Shown piece after piece: positions 1-10,556 of a stretch of DNA of 64,000 nucleotides. How positions within the stretch are numbered: the first letter of the stretch is position 1; each line of letters begins with the position of its first letter. The translations under genes and the position numbers were made by a program. The notes beneath the pieces are model-generated. The model did not search any database, was not told where the DNA came from, and was given only the letters and a program-made list of their open reading frames with translations. The DNA comes from Tetragonia tetragonoides (lineage: Eukaryota > Streptophyta > Magnoliopsida > Caryophyllales > Aizoaceae), in the NCBI GenBank assembly GCA_038025085.1, contig CM076152.1:32863501-32927500 (forward strand), read 5' to 3'.

Positions 1-22
1 CAACTTTACTTTAATTTCTAGT

Positions 23-1869
23 TTAATTTACCATTGCAGTTGTTCCCCTTTTGCTGCTCATAATTCTCAAGCTCTGTCTTAGTATATCCACTTCTCTGTT
101 CCTCTTATATTGCTCATCTTCCATGGAAGCTATTTGTGCTTTCAAGAATTCTATAGTTTCATCCTTGGCCTTCAATTCTCTTTGCATCTCTTCCATCAAA
201 TCTCCTTCATCTGCTCTCCAGTATAGAGTCCCTACACAATGTAGATTGTACATATTGTCATTCAAATATTCATCTGACAGTATTGTGTGTACTACCTAGC
301 TTAAACTGCTCACTCGATCTCGACTTCAAATATTCATCTGACAGTATTGTGTGTACTACTTAGCTTAAACTGCTAACTCAATCTCGACTTCAAATATTCA
401 TCTGACAGTATTGTCAATTGTGTGTACTACTAGCTTAAATTGCCAACTCGATCTCGACTTCGGATATTTATCTGACAGTATTGTGTGTACAACTTAGCTT
501 CTGCTAACTTGATCTCGACTTCAAATATTCCTCAGACAGTATAGTATATACTACTTAGCTAAAACTGCTAACTCGATCACGACTTCAAATATTCATCTGA
601 CAGTATTGTGTACTACTTAGCTTAAACTGCTAACTCGATCTCAACTTCAATTATTCATCTGACAGTAGTATTGTGTGTGCTGCTGATCTTAAACAGCTAA
701 CTTGATCGATCTCGACTTCTAAGTTGTTATTCTGGATGCCATCAAATTGGTTGTGAAGTGGCAGGCTGATCAGTGTTTTCCTAGTCTATGGGTAAGAAAT
801 TGTGCAATTCATCATCCATCTCACTAAATGTTTTATGGGATGGCAACAAAACTGATATGATTTTTCTTGATCTAACATTGACTCTTCTCTGTTTTAGGAA
901 CCAATTTCTGAGTGAAGTTACAAACAGAATCAGTTCTGATTTCTGATATATGCACTAAAAACATGACTGTTGACAGCATAGATTTACAGGTATAGAAGTC
1001 TCAGCTTTCACATACATTCCCCCCCCCCCCCCACCCCCCCACCCACCCACCCAAAAAAATACAGAAATCAAATTAAGTAGGCTCTTGTTTTTGTGTTTTA
1101 TCAGGGGGCGTTGCCACTGTGTTACTCTATTTACAAGTGTCCAAGTAAGATACATGCCCAAAGGTCAAAATCGGCCCTTTTCTGATAAAAACCGCGTTAT
1201 TTTGGCCTAAGATAAAGTGTCAGTGTGTCAATACTTATATAAGAGTGTAGAGAATTCGACTTGGGTACTCGAAGTAAAATGAGGAGTTCGAGTAACATAG
1301 TAATTTGGCTAAAATACAATATGGATAACCAAAATGATGCAGACAAATTCAAATTATAAGATGGAAAAACAAAATGTTCTACCTTGATGTGTTCTCTGAA
1401 TTAGATCATCAAGCTCATTCTTAATAGCAAGATACAACATTTTCCACTTGTCAACAGTTTCATCTCTCCTTGCTCTTTCTTCCCTCATTTGCTCCACCAA
1501 CAGCAAACTAGCGGTAGCACTAGTATTACTAGTATTAGTACTCTCACCTGACTGCTGATCTTCCAACTTTTCATTCTTTTCCACCACCCCAACCTTCTCT
1601 TCCATCTTTCTGATCCTCTTTTCTCTCTCTTCCAGTCCCTTCTTCAGCCATTTCACCTCGTCTCGCAGTTTCTTCCTCTCTTTCCTCCACCCGGCTTCCT
1701 TGAACGCGAACGCCATCATCTCTCTTTCATAGATCTCACCATCCTCTTTTGTTTGCTTCAGTATTGCATTAATCTCCTGTTGTAGGAGTCTCATTTTCTG
1801 TATGAAAATCTTGGGGTCTTTCTCATAGGCATAACTTGGCCTATTATTCCTGCTTGTACATAGCCCCAT
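23..1869 (-). CDS. Coiled-coil protein of unknown function, two exons, 251 aa
   Basis: Exon 1 is 1383-1869 and exon 2 is 23-291. The donor reads CAAG|GTAGAA and the acceptor GTAG|TACACA; the phase-1 join gives ...RTHQ-V-HTILSDEY... and leaves the frame open to a TAA at 23-25. I chose the Met at 1869 because it begins MGLCTS, which fits an N-myristoylation site (Gly2, Ser6) with a palmitoylatable Cys4; an upstream in-frame Met at 1989 would bury this. Residues about 30-115 are rich in K/E/R heptads, as are the last 70 residues, so two coiled coils are likely. A Ser/Thr/Asn-rich linker lies between them. I do not recognise the family; plants have many small proteins of this build. Membrane anchoring is inferred from the N-terminus only. 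The intron (292-1382) carries an unusual tandem array. Confidence 0.72.
259..720. repeat. Tandem array (about 60-72 bp units, 7 copies) copying a splice acceptor
   Basis: Seven copies of a unit containing CTGACAGTATTGTGTGTACT and then AGCTTAAACTGCTAACTCGA follow one another, with unit starts near 274, 339, 411, 471, 534, 597 and 659. The first copy overlaps the start of exon 2 of the minus-strand coiled-coil gene. Each later unit therefore repeats the 3' splice site and about the first 30 bases of that exon inside the intron. Copies differ by point changes and small indels. Confidence 0.9.
1020..1058. repeat. C-rich low-complexity tract
   Basis: A run of C broken by single A residues, followed by an A run, lies within the intron of the coiled-coil gene (G-rich on the transcribed RNA). 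The glycine-rich reading frame through it on the minus strand is an artefact of composition. Confidence 0.85.
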
Positions 1870-2315
1870 GATAATCCTACAGAATTTGTTAGACTTTCCA
1901 ATTATATAATGTGTTTTGTTTCTGAATTTTTTTGGGATTGATGAGTGCTCAATGAGGGCACTGAATTTCTTGCAGAAAAACCTGCACATAAATTCTTCTC
2001 ATATGCTCCTGCATGATGGGGGGTTGTAACTTGTAAAGGGAGGGAAAGAGTTGTTTGTTGTGGAGTTATTGATGGGTTTTTGGAAGAGCTAGTGAATGGA
2101 GTTAAAAATGACATAAATACCAGTCAGGCAGTCACACAAGTCACAAGTGCAGAGCAGCCTCAATAATTTCACGTTTTCTTAGACGAATGAGCAGGGGCGG
2201 AACCAGAAATCAAATAATATGTAGGACAATACTCAAATCTAATTAAAAGTGGATTCAATGGGATCCACTCTCCAATGAGTGATCCGATCCGCCAGACTGC
2301 CACTGCTGATAAGTC

Positions 2316-2700
2316 AAGGTTCAAATCCTTATTCGTGTAGGGAGACTAAATTCTCCTCTACTATTCTTTGCATGGAAGTCTATTCCTCTGCTCCATCAGC
2401 TCATCATAGGATGGATTGACTTGCCATGTTCACATAATTTACGCTTGCCATGTTCACATAATTTACGGGCTATTAAATACGCCCTTATAGAAAAGTAAGA
2501 AAAAATAAAGAAAGTCAGATGCGTACATAGAGAATAAATTTCATTCTACCAATCTTTGTAGGGAGGTCTTCTCATCTGCTCCATCAACTCATCATAAATG
2601 AGTTTGCTTGCCCGATCTATATGATTTGCAGGTTATTGAATACGTCTTTATAGCAACCAAAAAAAAGAACAAAAAAAGTAAGTCAGGTGTGTGCAGCTAT
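2316..2700 (+). repeat. SINE-like sequence, partly duplicated in tandem
   Basis: A tRNA-type B-box-like stretch (GGTTCAAATCC) occurs near 2318. The following text (GTAGGGAGACTAAATTCTCC, then GCTCCATCA, ATTAAATACGCCCTTATAG) is repeated in diverged form from about 2550 (GTAGGGAGGTCTTCTC, GCTCCATCAACTCATCATAA, ATTGAATACGTCTTTATAG). Both copies end in A-rich tails. A 20-odd-base direct repeat (TTGCCATGTTCACATAATTT) is also present at about 2420-2465. Read as two tandem diverged SINE bodies; exact ends are unclear. Confidence 0.45.
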
Positions 2701-3154
2701 ATTTAGTGTTAGCTGGATGTCAGCAAGAGTTTTGTTTGTAGTAAGTGTTTAATTATTTTTATGAAATTTGTCACAGTAGAGGCCCGTGAAGGGAGGAGTG
2801 TCACATATTTGGGAGAGTTCGTGAAATGCGATTTGATGGAAGGATTCTCTTCACATGTACTCCCCAGTTGTATGTACAGTTATGAATGTACTGGTTGAAT
2901 ATCTCAGATTGTAATTAGATTAGATGCCAAAATTTTGGCTGTTTATTGGGGGGGTCCATTTGGTGAATAAATAGTTTGCATTGTTTGATTTAACGTGATA
3001 TTGGTGGGCAATTGTCTAGTGATTACTATAAAAAGATAATCACTGCAAATATCTACCTCCTTTCTTTGTTTCAATAATTGCTCCTAAATGAATCATGGGC
3101 ACATATAAGAAATCGTAAACAAAGGTAAGACTTTTATTTATTTTTGGCAAATTA
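2701..3154. other. Spacer, no gene seen
   Basis: AT-rich sequence with no sustained coding frame and no recognised repeat. Confidence 0.6.
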
Positions 3155-3315
3155 GGTCATATTCTCTTTAACGGAATGGTGTCGGACGGTGAGTAACGGA
3201 ACGGTGCAGGACGGTAAAAACGGCACGACATGGATAATGGAAAAAAATGTGAGACAAATTGAACGGACTGAAACGGAATGAAATGCAACATGGAGACGGC
3301 GAAAAGAACAGGATC
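3155..3315. mobile_element. Tourist-like MITE (GG-TC-TATTCT family), 161 bp
   Basis: Termini GGTCATATTCTCTTTAACGG and, inverted, GATCCTGTTCTTTTCGCC are flanked by TTA on both sides (3152-3154 and 3316-3318). A 3-bp TTA duplication is the signature of PIF/Harbinger (Tourist) elements. The interior (ACGGAACGG, ACGGTAAAAACGG, GTGAGACAAA) matches the copies at 9195-10026 and 12937-13136. Confidence 0.7.
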
Positions 3316-3739
3316 TTAGGCACTCGTTAAGCATTCAATTAAGAATTGAAATTAATCATTTCCTTTTAATACATATTGTTAAACGCACTACTCTCTAAAA
3401 AGCGTCAATTCTATTGGAATTGTTGGATTGGGACACTTGTTGTGATACATTTTGGATGAAGCTCGAGGCTAGAGAGGGCTTTCGAACAATATTTTGTTTT
3501 CTTAACTAAGTGTTTTTTTGTTTTTTTGCATAAGATTACGCCAAGTAAGTGTACATATACTCAAAATCGCCTATTTGTAAATTTATTAGCACAAAACCGC
3601 CTCTAAGTGCATTATGTCTTCACGGAGCAATCTATGACGATTTTCTATCAATTCTCCTTTATACATTTATATGACTTTACCAATTTACCCCTATTTTTAG
3701 TAACTAAAATATATGCTAAGACTATATTCATCACAAACA

Positions 3740-4560
3740 TCGAACTTTTTAATTTTAAGCTACAACTTGAAGCTAGCAGTTAGTGTTTTTTACTCTCTAC
3801 TACCAAACAGTGTACGGGATTATTTTTAGTCTGCAGTTATAGGTACAATTATCTTTGTGAAAGTTATTCGTATAAGCGCCTTTCACCTAAAGTTGTCAAA
3901 TAGGTCGAGTTCGTGTATGTGTTAAGGTTAAATGAGTCGAGAATCTCTTAACCAAACCTAACCTATTTATTAATCATGTCTAGAATTTTTGACATGTACC
4001 TAACCTGTTTAATTTGTGCTACCTGCTAATAAACTCTTAACCCGTTTATCTTTACATATTTTCAAAACTAATTAAAATATGAGAAAAACACACTAATTTT
4101 ACCTAAAAATTAAAAGTCCTAACCAGATATAAGGTACATTCGATAGCCTAAAATTATTTAAATGTTCAACATAGTTTAGATTCTATTATATTATTTATTA
4201 GTTATAAATTATTTGAACTTAAATTTGACTATTTTTAATTAAACGGGGTCAGAAGTAGGTTGATTTCGTGTCGAAAACCTCAACCTTAACCTAACTCATG
4301 TAATAAAACGTGTTATTCTTGTCGGCGTATTTAATTAAATGCGTCGAAACTTCTCAACACTAAACTGTTACATTCGTGTCTGATTCGTGTCGTGTCATGT
4401 CAGATTTTGACGACTCTACTTTCACCTACAATTACAACTAGTTTATTAGCATTTCGTAGCAATTTGTAGAAATTCTCTACTAATTTCTTTTCTTTATTAA
4501 CATTTGACAGCTACAGCTACATGCCTACCACTACAGCTAATTAATTTTCCCAAACACTTA
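3740..4560. mobile_element. Palindromic MITE interrupted by another element
   Basis: The text about 3740-3889 (GCTACAACTTGAAGCTAGC, CTACTACCAAACAG) and 4419-4560 (GCTACAGCTACATGCCTACC, CCAAACACTTAAG) is similar to the intact MITE at 34942-35229, which carries CAGCTAATA/GTAGTTGTAGTTGTCAAA words. It is split by the element at 3890-4418. Outer ends were not fixed. Confidence 0.5.
3890..4418. mobile_element. Nested non-autonomous DNA transposon with CTTTCACCTA target duplication
   Basis: The sequence CTTTCACCTA occurs exactly at 3880-3889 and 4419-4428, flanking 529 bp. Terminal words are AAGTTGTCAAATAGGTCGAG and, inverted, TAGAGTCGTCAAAATCTGAC, so short imperfect inverted repeats (AGTYGTCAAA) are present. 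The interior is full of CGTGTCG/ACCTAACC words. A 10-bp duplication would suit a Mutator-type element; if two bases are assigned to the element it would be 8 bp and hAT-like. No coding capacity. Confidence 0.7.
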
Positions 4561-5159
4561 AGAAAACTTCAAATATGAATTTTAAGAACTTCATGTTTAT
4601 ACTATAAAAAGAAGAACTTCCTGCTCACATATTGATTTCAATTGAAATAAATTTATTTTAAAATCTCAAACAACAATAACAACAACAAACACCACCATAA
4701 TAACCTGAAGGGCCATGGAGGATATGGACATGCATCAATAATGAATCAAGTCTATCATAGAATTCCTTTGGATTCCTTTCATGAAAAAGATTTTTTTGGT
4801 TTTACTAGCTAGTTCATACTTTTTTTTTTTTGGGTCAAAGAAAAGGATTTCATTAAACCAAATAATAGTGACAATACAACTAATTGGATGGACAACCAAT
4901 TAGTAAACATCAGTTACCTACAAGATCACAATAGAGAAATACTTAGCTTATACTTTGCCACCTTTTAGGAAGGATTCAAAGCAGCTAATTCTACATGATC
5001 TTTACAGGAAAACTATAAAGGGTAGCTATTTAAAGACAACATTCTTCCTTTCCAATTAGGAAAGCTAGCTCTAGCAATATGCAAATCTTGCACAACTGTT
5101 TGCAGTCTCGTGTGGACAGGGGTGGAAATATTCTGAAATCTCCTCTGATTCCTCTCAGT

Positions 5160-8100
5160 CTAGATGCTATAAACAGCTGTAGCAAATAAGTGGCACAGGA
5201 TCTGTGTGGGAGGTCTCGAGCCTTTAAATCTCTTCACAGCCCATTGAACTTCAGCTTGCCAATCAGAGAGCACTCGAGGCTCCCCAAACCATGTAAGCAA
5301 TTTACTCCAAAGCAAACTGGAGTACTGACATTTGAAAAACAGGTGATTCATGTCTTCAATTTCACCAGAGTTACATAATACACAAGTAGCAGGCACATTC
5401 ATACCCCATTGTATAAGCTTGTCCACTGTCTGCAACTTACAGTGCATTGCAAGCCATAATATAAATCTATGCTTTGGTATCAAGCCCTTCATCTGAATTA
5501 ATCTCTTCCAGGGGACTGGGGGTATCAGGAGTAAAAAATAAATAAGCTTTCCTGATGGAAAATTTCAGACCATCTGCACAAGCTTTGAGTGTACTGCACC
5601 AATCTACCCCTCCTGAAAACTATTGAGTAGCTTTAAGGATTTTCTGCACAACCCAGCAAGCCTGTGATGGGATCACCAAGTTTTTGCAGAGTGAAATGCC
5701 TAAGATAGTAAGCATGTATCCATCTTACCCAGAGGCTATCTTTCTTTGTTTGAATAGCCCACAGATGTTTACAAATAGCTGCTCTATTCCAACGTTCAAT
5801 ATCAAAAATACCAAGCCCTCCTGCAGACTTTGGAAGGCAGACTCTAGACCAAGCTAGCAGGGCTCTTCTGGATCCTGCTTGGCCTGACCAAAGAAAGGAT
5901 CTGCAAGCACTCTCCAAAGCATGAATAACCTTTTTGGGTAACACAAAAATTTGGGACCAATAGGTTTGGACACCAAAGAGCACACTCTTTATGAGCTGAA
6001 CTCTACCACCATAGGATAAGAACCTAGCTGTCCAGCATTTTATTTTTGCTAGGATATTATCAATAAGAGCTTGACATTGCATTATAGTAAGTTTCTTGCT
6101 TGAGAGAGGAACCCCCAGGTATTTAAATGGTAGTTCACCTGGCATAAACCCCAAAGACTGCATCATCTCTTGTTTCAAGTGAGCAGGTACACCAGCAACA
6201 TATAAAGAACTTTCCTCAGCATTTGCTTGCAATCCAGAGACAGAGGAGAAATGGTTAAAAGCTTCATAAAGCATTTGCACAGAAATGAGATCCCCACGGC
6301 AGAACATAAGAAGATCATCAGCAAAGCAAACATGGATCAAATCAACCTTCCCACACTTAGGATGCAGATTAAAATCAGGGTTCTTTATCAGTTGCTGTAA
6401 ACTCCTATTCAGATATTCCATAGCTAGCACAAAGAGAAGGGGAGACATAGGGTCACCTTGTCTCAAACCCTTTCTAGCTGGGAAGGATTCAGTCAGATTG
6501 CCATTAATCAGTAAAGAGTATGAGGCAGTAGATACACAGGTCATGATGAGTTCCACAAGCTTGAAGGGGATGCCAAATTCAAGGAGCACAAGCTGTAGGA
6601 AGCTCCATTCAATTGAATCATAAGCCTTCCTAAGGTCAACCTTTAGCATACACCGGGGAGAAACATTTTTCCTGCTATAACCCTTGATGATCTCATGGCT
6701 AAGAATAATATTATCAAAAATTTGTCTCCCCTTGATGAATGCAGATTGAGAAGGGCCAACAATATAGTTAACAACCTCTTTTAGCCTGTTTGTAAGAATC
6801 TTAGCAATAAACTTGTATATAGTAGTGCAACAAGCTATTGGCCTAAAATCTTTAACATAAGTAGGTTTAGCAATCTTTGGAATTAAAGTCACAATGGTAC
6901 AGTTAATTTCTTTAAGCATCTTCCCATTGGTGAAAAATTGCTTAATAGCTGCACGTACTTCAGGGCCAATTAAGTCCCAATTATGCCTAAAGAATTCAGC
7001 ATTGAAGTCATCAATGCCTGGAGATTTATCAGCAGGCAACTCTCTGAGAATATTATTAATTTCTTGATCAGTAACAGGGAGAATGAGCTGAGATTGTTGC
7101 TGTAGAGAAAGACAAGGACCATCTCTTGCAATCTTGAGGTTAATACTTGGCAGTTCAGCAGCTCTAACCCCCCATAAGACCTTTGAAAAAGCTAAGAAAT
7201 TCATATTTAATAGCTGCAGGGTCAGTCAGTTTCTGATCATCACAAGTATAAATAGAAGAAATCTTGTTCAGTGCCTGCCTGGACTTCAAATGTGCATGAA
7301 AAAATTTAGTGTTTGCATCACCACATAAAATCCAGGTAGCTCTTGAACGCTGTCTTAGCACCTTTTCCTGAACTGAAGACTTAATGTCTAGTTGTTGCAA
7401 GAGGTCTTTTTCATCTTGAATTAACTGAGGATTCAGGAGATCCCTTTGTAACTTATTCTGCACAGCTTGCAACATAGATTTTAACTCTGACACTTTCTCA
7501 TCAATATTTGCAGCCTCAGAATTCATGGTAGAGGCTTTTTGGCTAATCATCTTGAGTCTTCTCCAAAACTTGAACATACAGCAGCCAAGAATTTGTTCCT
7601 TCCAAGTACTCTCAACAACCTTTCTAAACGAACTCATCCTGCACAAGGAGCACAGAATAAAGTCTAAAGGGTTTCCTCCCTGTAAGCCAAGAAGTGTCAG
7701 TGTTGAGAAGCATGGGTGAATGATCTGAAATAAAAGGGTTGAGGTAGTCTAGCTCCAAATGCCCAAATTTCTGCATCCAGTTGACATCTCCAAATCCCCA
7801 ATCAATTCTAGAATAAATCCTATCTTGAGCTGCTTGTTTATTGCTCCAAGTATGAGACCACCCTTTACTTTTAACATGAAACAGTTGAAGAGAGTCAATA
7901 CATTCCCTGAAGTCCCTAACTTCAGCATCATGCACAGGGACACCATTGATACGATCTTCACTGTTCAACACATTATTAAAATCACCTAATAATAGCAAAG
8001 GTTCAAGGATCCCTGCACCAAGTAGATGAAGCTCTTACCATAGCCTCTTCCTCTCAGCCACAGTATTTAAACCATAAACAAAAGTCACTTCACATCTGAA

Positions 8101-8397
8101 CTCAGATCCCTTATCCTGAATCCTGATATGCACAAACTGCTCACCCATATGCAAAACATCCACTGTAACATGAGAGTTTTGCCATAGTACTAGCACTCTA
8201 CAGCTCTTAGAATATGAGTGATTTGAGATAAAAGACCAATCTCTAAATCTCCTAAGAACCTTATTAATATTACCACTTCTAATTCTTGTTTCAAGATAGC
8301 CAATAATAGAAACTTTATTTTTTTGCAAAAAGGACTTCAATTCCTTTTGCTTATGGGGCTTGTTAAGCCCTCTAATGTTCCAAGCAAGCAATATCAT
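5160..8397 (-). pseudogene. LINE ORF2 remnant: endonuclease, reverse transcriptase, zf-RVT
   Basis: The apurinic-type endonuclease begins MILLAWNIRGLNKPHK (8397) with the catalytic Glu motif YLETRI. One in-frame stop near 8034 is followed in the same frame by LLLGDFNNVL and ISDHSPML (GDFN and SDH motifs, 7624-7998). A frameshift near 7635 leads to 7164-7646 (linker), and another near 7185 leads to the reverse transcriptase, 5633-7204. That part shows FRPIACC, GRQIFDN, VDLRKAYDSI, GLRQGDPMSPLLF and the catalytic FADD box. A further shift separates the C-terminal zf-RVT segment (5160-5492; CVLCNSGEIEDMNHLFFKC). At least three frameshifts and one stop make it dead. It would have copied LINE RNA into DNA at nicked chromosomal targets. 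Confidence 0.9.
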
Positions 8398-8880
8398 GGG
8401 GGATTTGTGGATTTCAGAGGGCCCTTCCCTTGGTTCTGTACCTCAAGAACCTTCTCACTATAAGTTTCCAATATGGCAAAAGGGTTTCCTGCTAGAGAGC
8501 CCTCTCCTTCATACTGAAAAACTTGTTCTGCAGCCTCAGTATGGTCAGTAGCAACTTGCTTACTCTTATCAAGCACACCAGGCTGAGTAACTAAATCAGT
8601 AGGAACATTGACCACCTCCAAAGCTGGTTGGGGTTGTGCAGAGGTGGATGCCACATTGCTAGAGTCTTGTTGTGGCTGTATTTTCTCCCTCCACTCCTTA
8701 TTCCTCCGTCTTCTCCTGCCCTTGGGTTTTTCAAAACTATCATTCACCTCAGGGGCCTGAGAATCTTAGAGCAATCAGTAGAACAATGACCAAATTTTGC
8801 ACATTCAGTACAAAAAACAGGCCTCCAATCATAATCAATCTTCTGAGTAATAACCCCCCCTGAAACCTCAATAGCCACAG
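8394..8880 (-). pseudogene. LINE ORF1 remnant with CCHC zinc knuckle
   Basis: Reading the minus strand from 8880, a CX2CX4HX4C knuckle (CTECAKFGHCSTDC) is clear after a short KIDYDWRPVF segment. This is the RNA-binding knuckle typical of plant L1 ORF1 proteins. A one-base frameshift near 8760 separates it from the downstream 117-residue basic stretch (8394-8747), which contains GRRRRRNK. The N-terminal DUF4283-type region expected upstream is absent because the element is truncated. The reading frame ends where the endonuclease frame begins (8397). Confidence 0.75.
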
Positions 8881-9194
8881 AATCAGGTAGAGGTTTTAGC
8901 TAGTTCATACTTCAAAAGTCCAAATATTGATAATGAGTGCCACTAAATATAATTTTCTTTTTTTTTTTCAGTCTACAACAATCCCAATCAAAATCCAACC
9001 TGGCCTATTGATAAAAGAAACCAAGACTAGTTAGGACGTTTGTTTCTAATGGCACAATAACAATGGAAACGAAGACAATGAACTTTTGCTACTTTGTTTT
9101 TTAGGTTGATAAGGAGTTAAGGAGGTTCTCATAGCTTGAGGGGATAACAAGATAAGTAACATGGATCTCAGATTATTACTAGAAATGGGAGTAA

Positions 9195-10026
9195 GGCCCA
9201 GTTCTTTTCGTTGTTTCAGTGTTGCATTCTGCTCCGTTCCAATCCGCGCAGGAGCGGAGACAAGGGGGGACCAGTGAAGGCCATGGTCCCCCCCATAACC
9301 CAGGAAATTAATAAATATTGTATACCATAATTTCAAAACATAAGTTATGAGCAGCTTAGCTGGTTTAATCTTTGCGTGTGGAGGGGTGGAGGGGTGGAGG
9401 TCAGAGGTTTCGAAGCAGCCTAGCAAATATCATTCTCGTCTACTTTATATTTGTGATTTTGTTCTCAATTTTTCATTTCAGCAAACTGTGCCAGTGGGTT
9501 TTTGCAACTTTTATTACAGTATAATTTTTCAGCCCCAATTGAGATGTAGTATTACGTTTACGGAGTATGTATTTTAGTTTTTCATTCTTTTCCTTTTTTT
9601 TTTTCTTTTTTTTTTCATTCTTTTGGGTATAGGTATTAGTATAACTCTTGAACATTCTTTGTATAATTGCACACTTTTCATACTTCTTATCTTATTGTAA
9701 AAATTCTTGTTCTAAAATCCCATTCAAATGAAAATAACTTTCTTAGGAGAAATTTTTATGCTCTACTAATAGTTAAAAGCCTTGCAAATAGTTAATTTTT
9801 AAATTTTTTTAATTAAAAGGAAGACTTATTAAACCAAATCTTTATTCAAGTTTCGGTCCCCCCTATAAAAATTTTCTGGCTCCGCCACTGAATCCGCGTC
9901 GTCTTGTTTCGCATTCTCTACTTCATTTTGTCTCACATTTTCTTCCATTATCCGCACCGCGTTGTTTCATTTCATTCATTTCCGTTCCTCACCGTCCAGC
10001 ACCATTCAGTTGAAGAGAATAGGACC
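9195..10026. mobile_element. Tourist-like MITE split by a hAT-like element
   Basis: Outer termini GGCCCAGTTCTTTTCG and, inverted, GGTCCTATTCTCTTCAAC are flanked by TAA on both sides (9192-9194, 10027-10029). The same family as 3155-3315: shared words include TTTTGTCTCACATTTTCTTC and CCGTTCCTCACCGTCC. The insertion of 9249-9890 between two copies of AATCCGCG split it; without that, the MITE would be about 180 bp. Confidence 0.75.
9249..9890 (+). mobile_element. Non-autonomous hAT-like element with tRNA-like A/B boxes, 642 bp
   Basis: Perfect 8-bp duplication AATCCGCG at 9241-9248 and 9891-9898. Ends CAGGAGCGGAGACAAGGGGG and, inverted, CAGTGGCGGAGCCAGAAAAT form the inverted repeats; an 8-bp target duplication and CAGNG ends are typical of hAT elements. 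Inside, 9355-9415 reads AGCTTAGCTGGTTTAATC, then GGAGGTCAGAGGTTTCGAAG, resembling the A box and B box of a tRNA gene or SINE head. The copy at 19343-19883 has the same ends and an A box at a matching distance. No transposase. Confidence 0.85.
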
Positions 10027-10491
10027 TAAGAGGTGGAAAGGGAGTCATCACACCCAATTCCAACTCTATTCTAAAATCCCCGAATTACCAAATTGGTCTT
10101 TTAAGTGAACATCTTTGGACAATTTGGTCCTATTAAAAATACATGAGACAATTTGATCTTAAAAGTGTTAATTAAGTGCAGATTCCTTTTCTAAACCGTG
10201 TTTATGGAGAATCTTAACCTTAATTACGTTTTTAATTTATTTTTTGTATTTTTTTTCCTAATTTTACTATTTCCAGTTACATTCTCTCTTTTTTAAAAAA
10301 AAATTCACACAATTTCTTTTCTTTTTACTTTTTCGATTTCTTTGTTCATCTTTTTTCGTTTTTCCTTCTCTCTCTTCAATGTCCTTACCAGTCCTCTCCG
10401 GCTCCCTCTTTCACGCCCATCTCCCCACAGACCCACACAAACCTGAAATCCCCCAAAATCATCACCACCCACGACCATTTTGAGATCTTGT

Positions 10492-10498
<7 letters not shown>

Positions 10499-10552
<54 letters not shown>
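10499..10552. repeat. (CT)n microsatellite
   Basis: An uninterrupted CT run of about 27 units inside the MULE-like element. The Leu/Ser- and Arg/Glu-repeat frames over it are compositional. Confidence 0.95.

Positions 10553-10556
<4 letters not shown>

Larger units (their letters stand above)
4822..8896 (-). mobile_element. L1-type LINE, 5'-truncated and decayed, 16-bp target duplication
   Basis: A perfect direct repeat TAGCTAGTTCATACTT lies at 4806-4821 and 8897-8912. The element's poly(A) tail (a T run on the plus strand, 4822-4831) abuts the left copy, as expected for target-primed reverse transcription of a minus-oriented LINE. In transcription order it holds an ORF1 remnant with a zinc knuckle (8761-8880), ORF1 tail (8394-8747), endonuclease, reverse transcriptase and a zf-RVT-like segment. 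The start of ORF1 is missing, so the copy is 5'-truncated. Frameshifts and a stop make it non-autonomous. Confidence 0.93.

Noticed and set aside
259..720. Evenly spaced repeats resembling a CRISPR array
   Set aside because: The whole unit is repeated, with no unique spacers, and the setting is a plant intron.
955..1161. Glycine-rich small protein on the minus strand
   Set aside because: It is the reading of a C-rich low-complexity tract within an intron.
2192..2273. Miniature hAT-like element starting CAGGGGCGGAACCAG
   Set aside because: The start resembles the family and AATGAG occurs on both sides, but no matching inverted end was found.
6285..6623. Open frame antisense to the LINE reverse transcriptase
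   Set aside because: It is a shadow of the minus-strand coding sequence.
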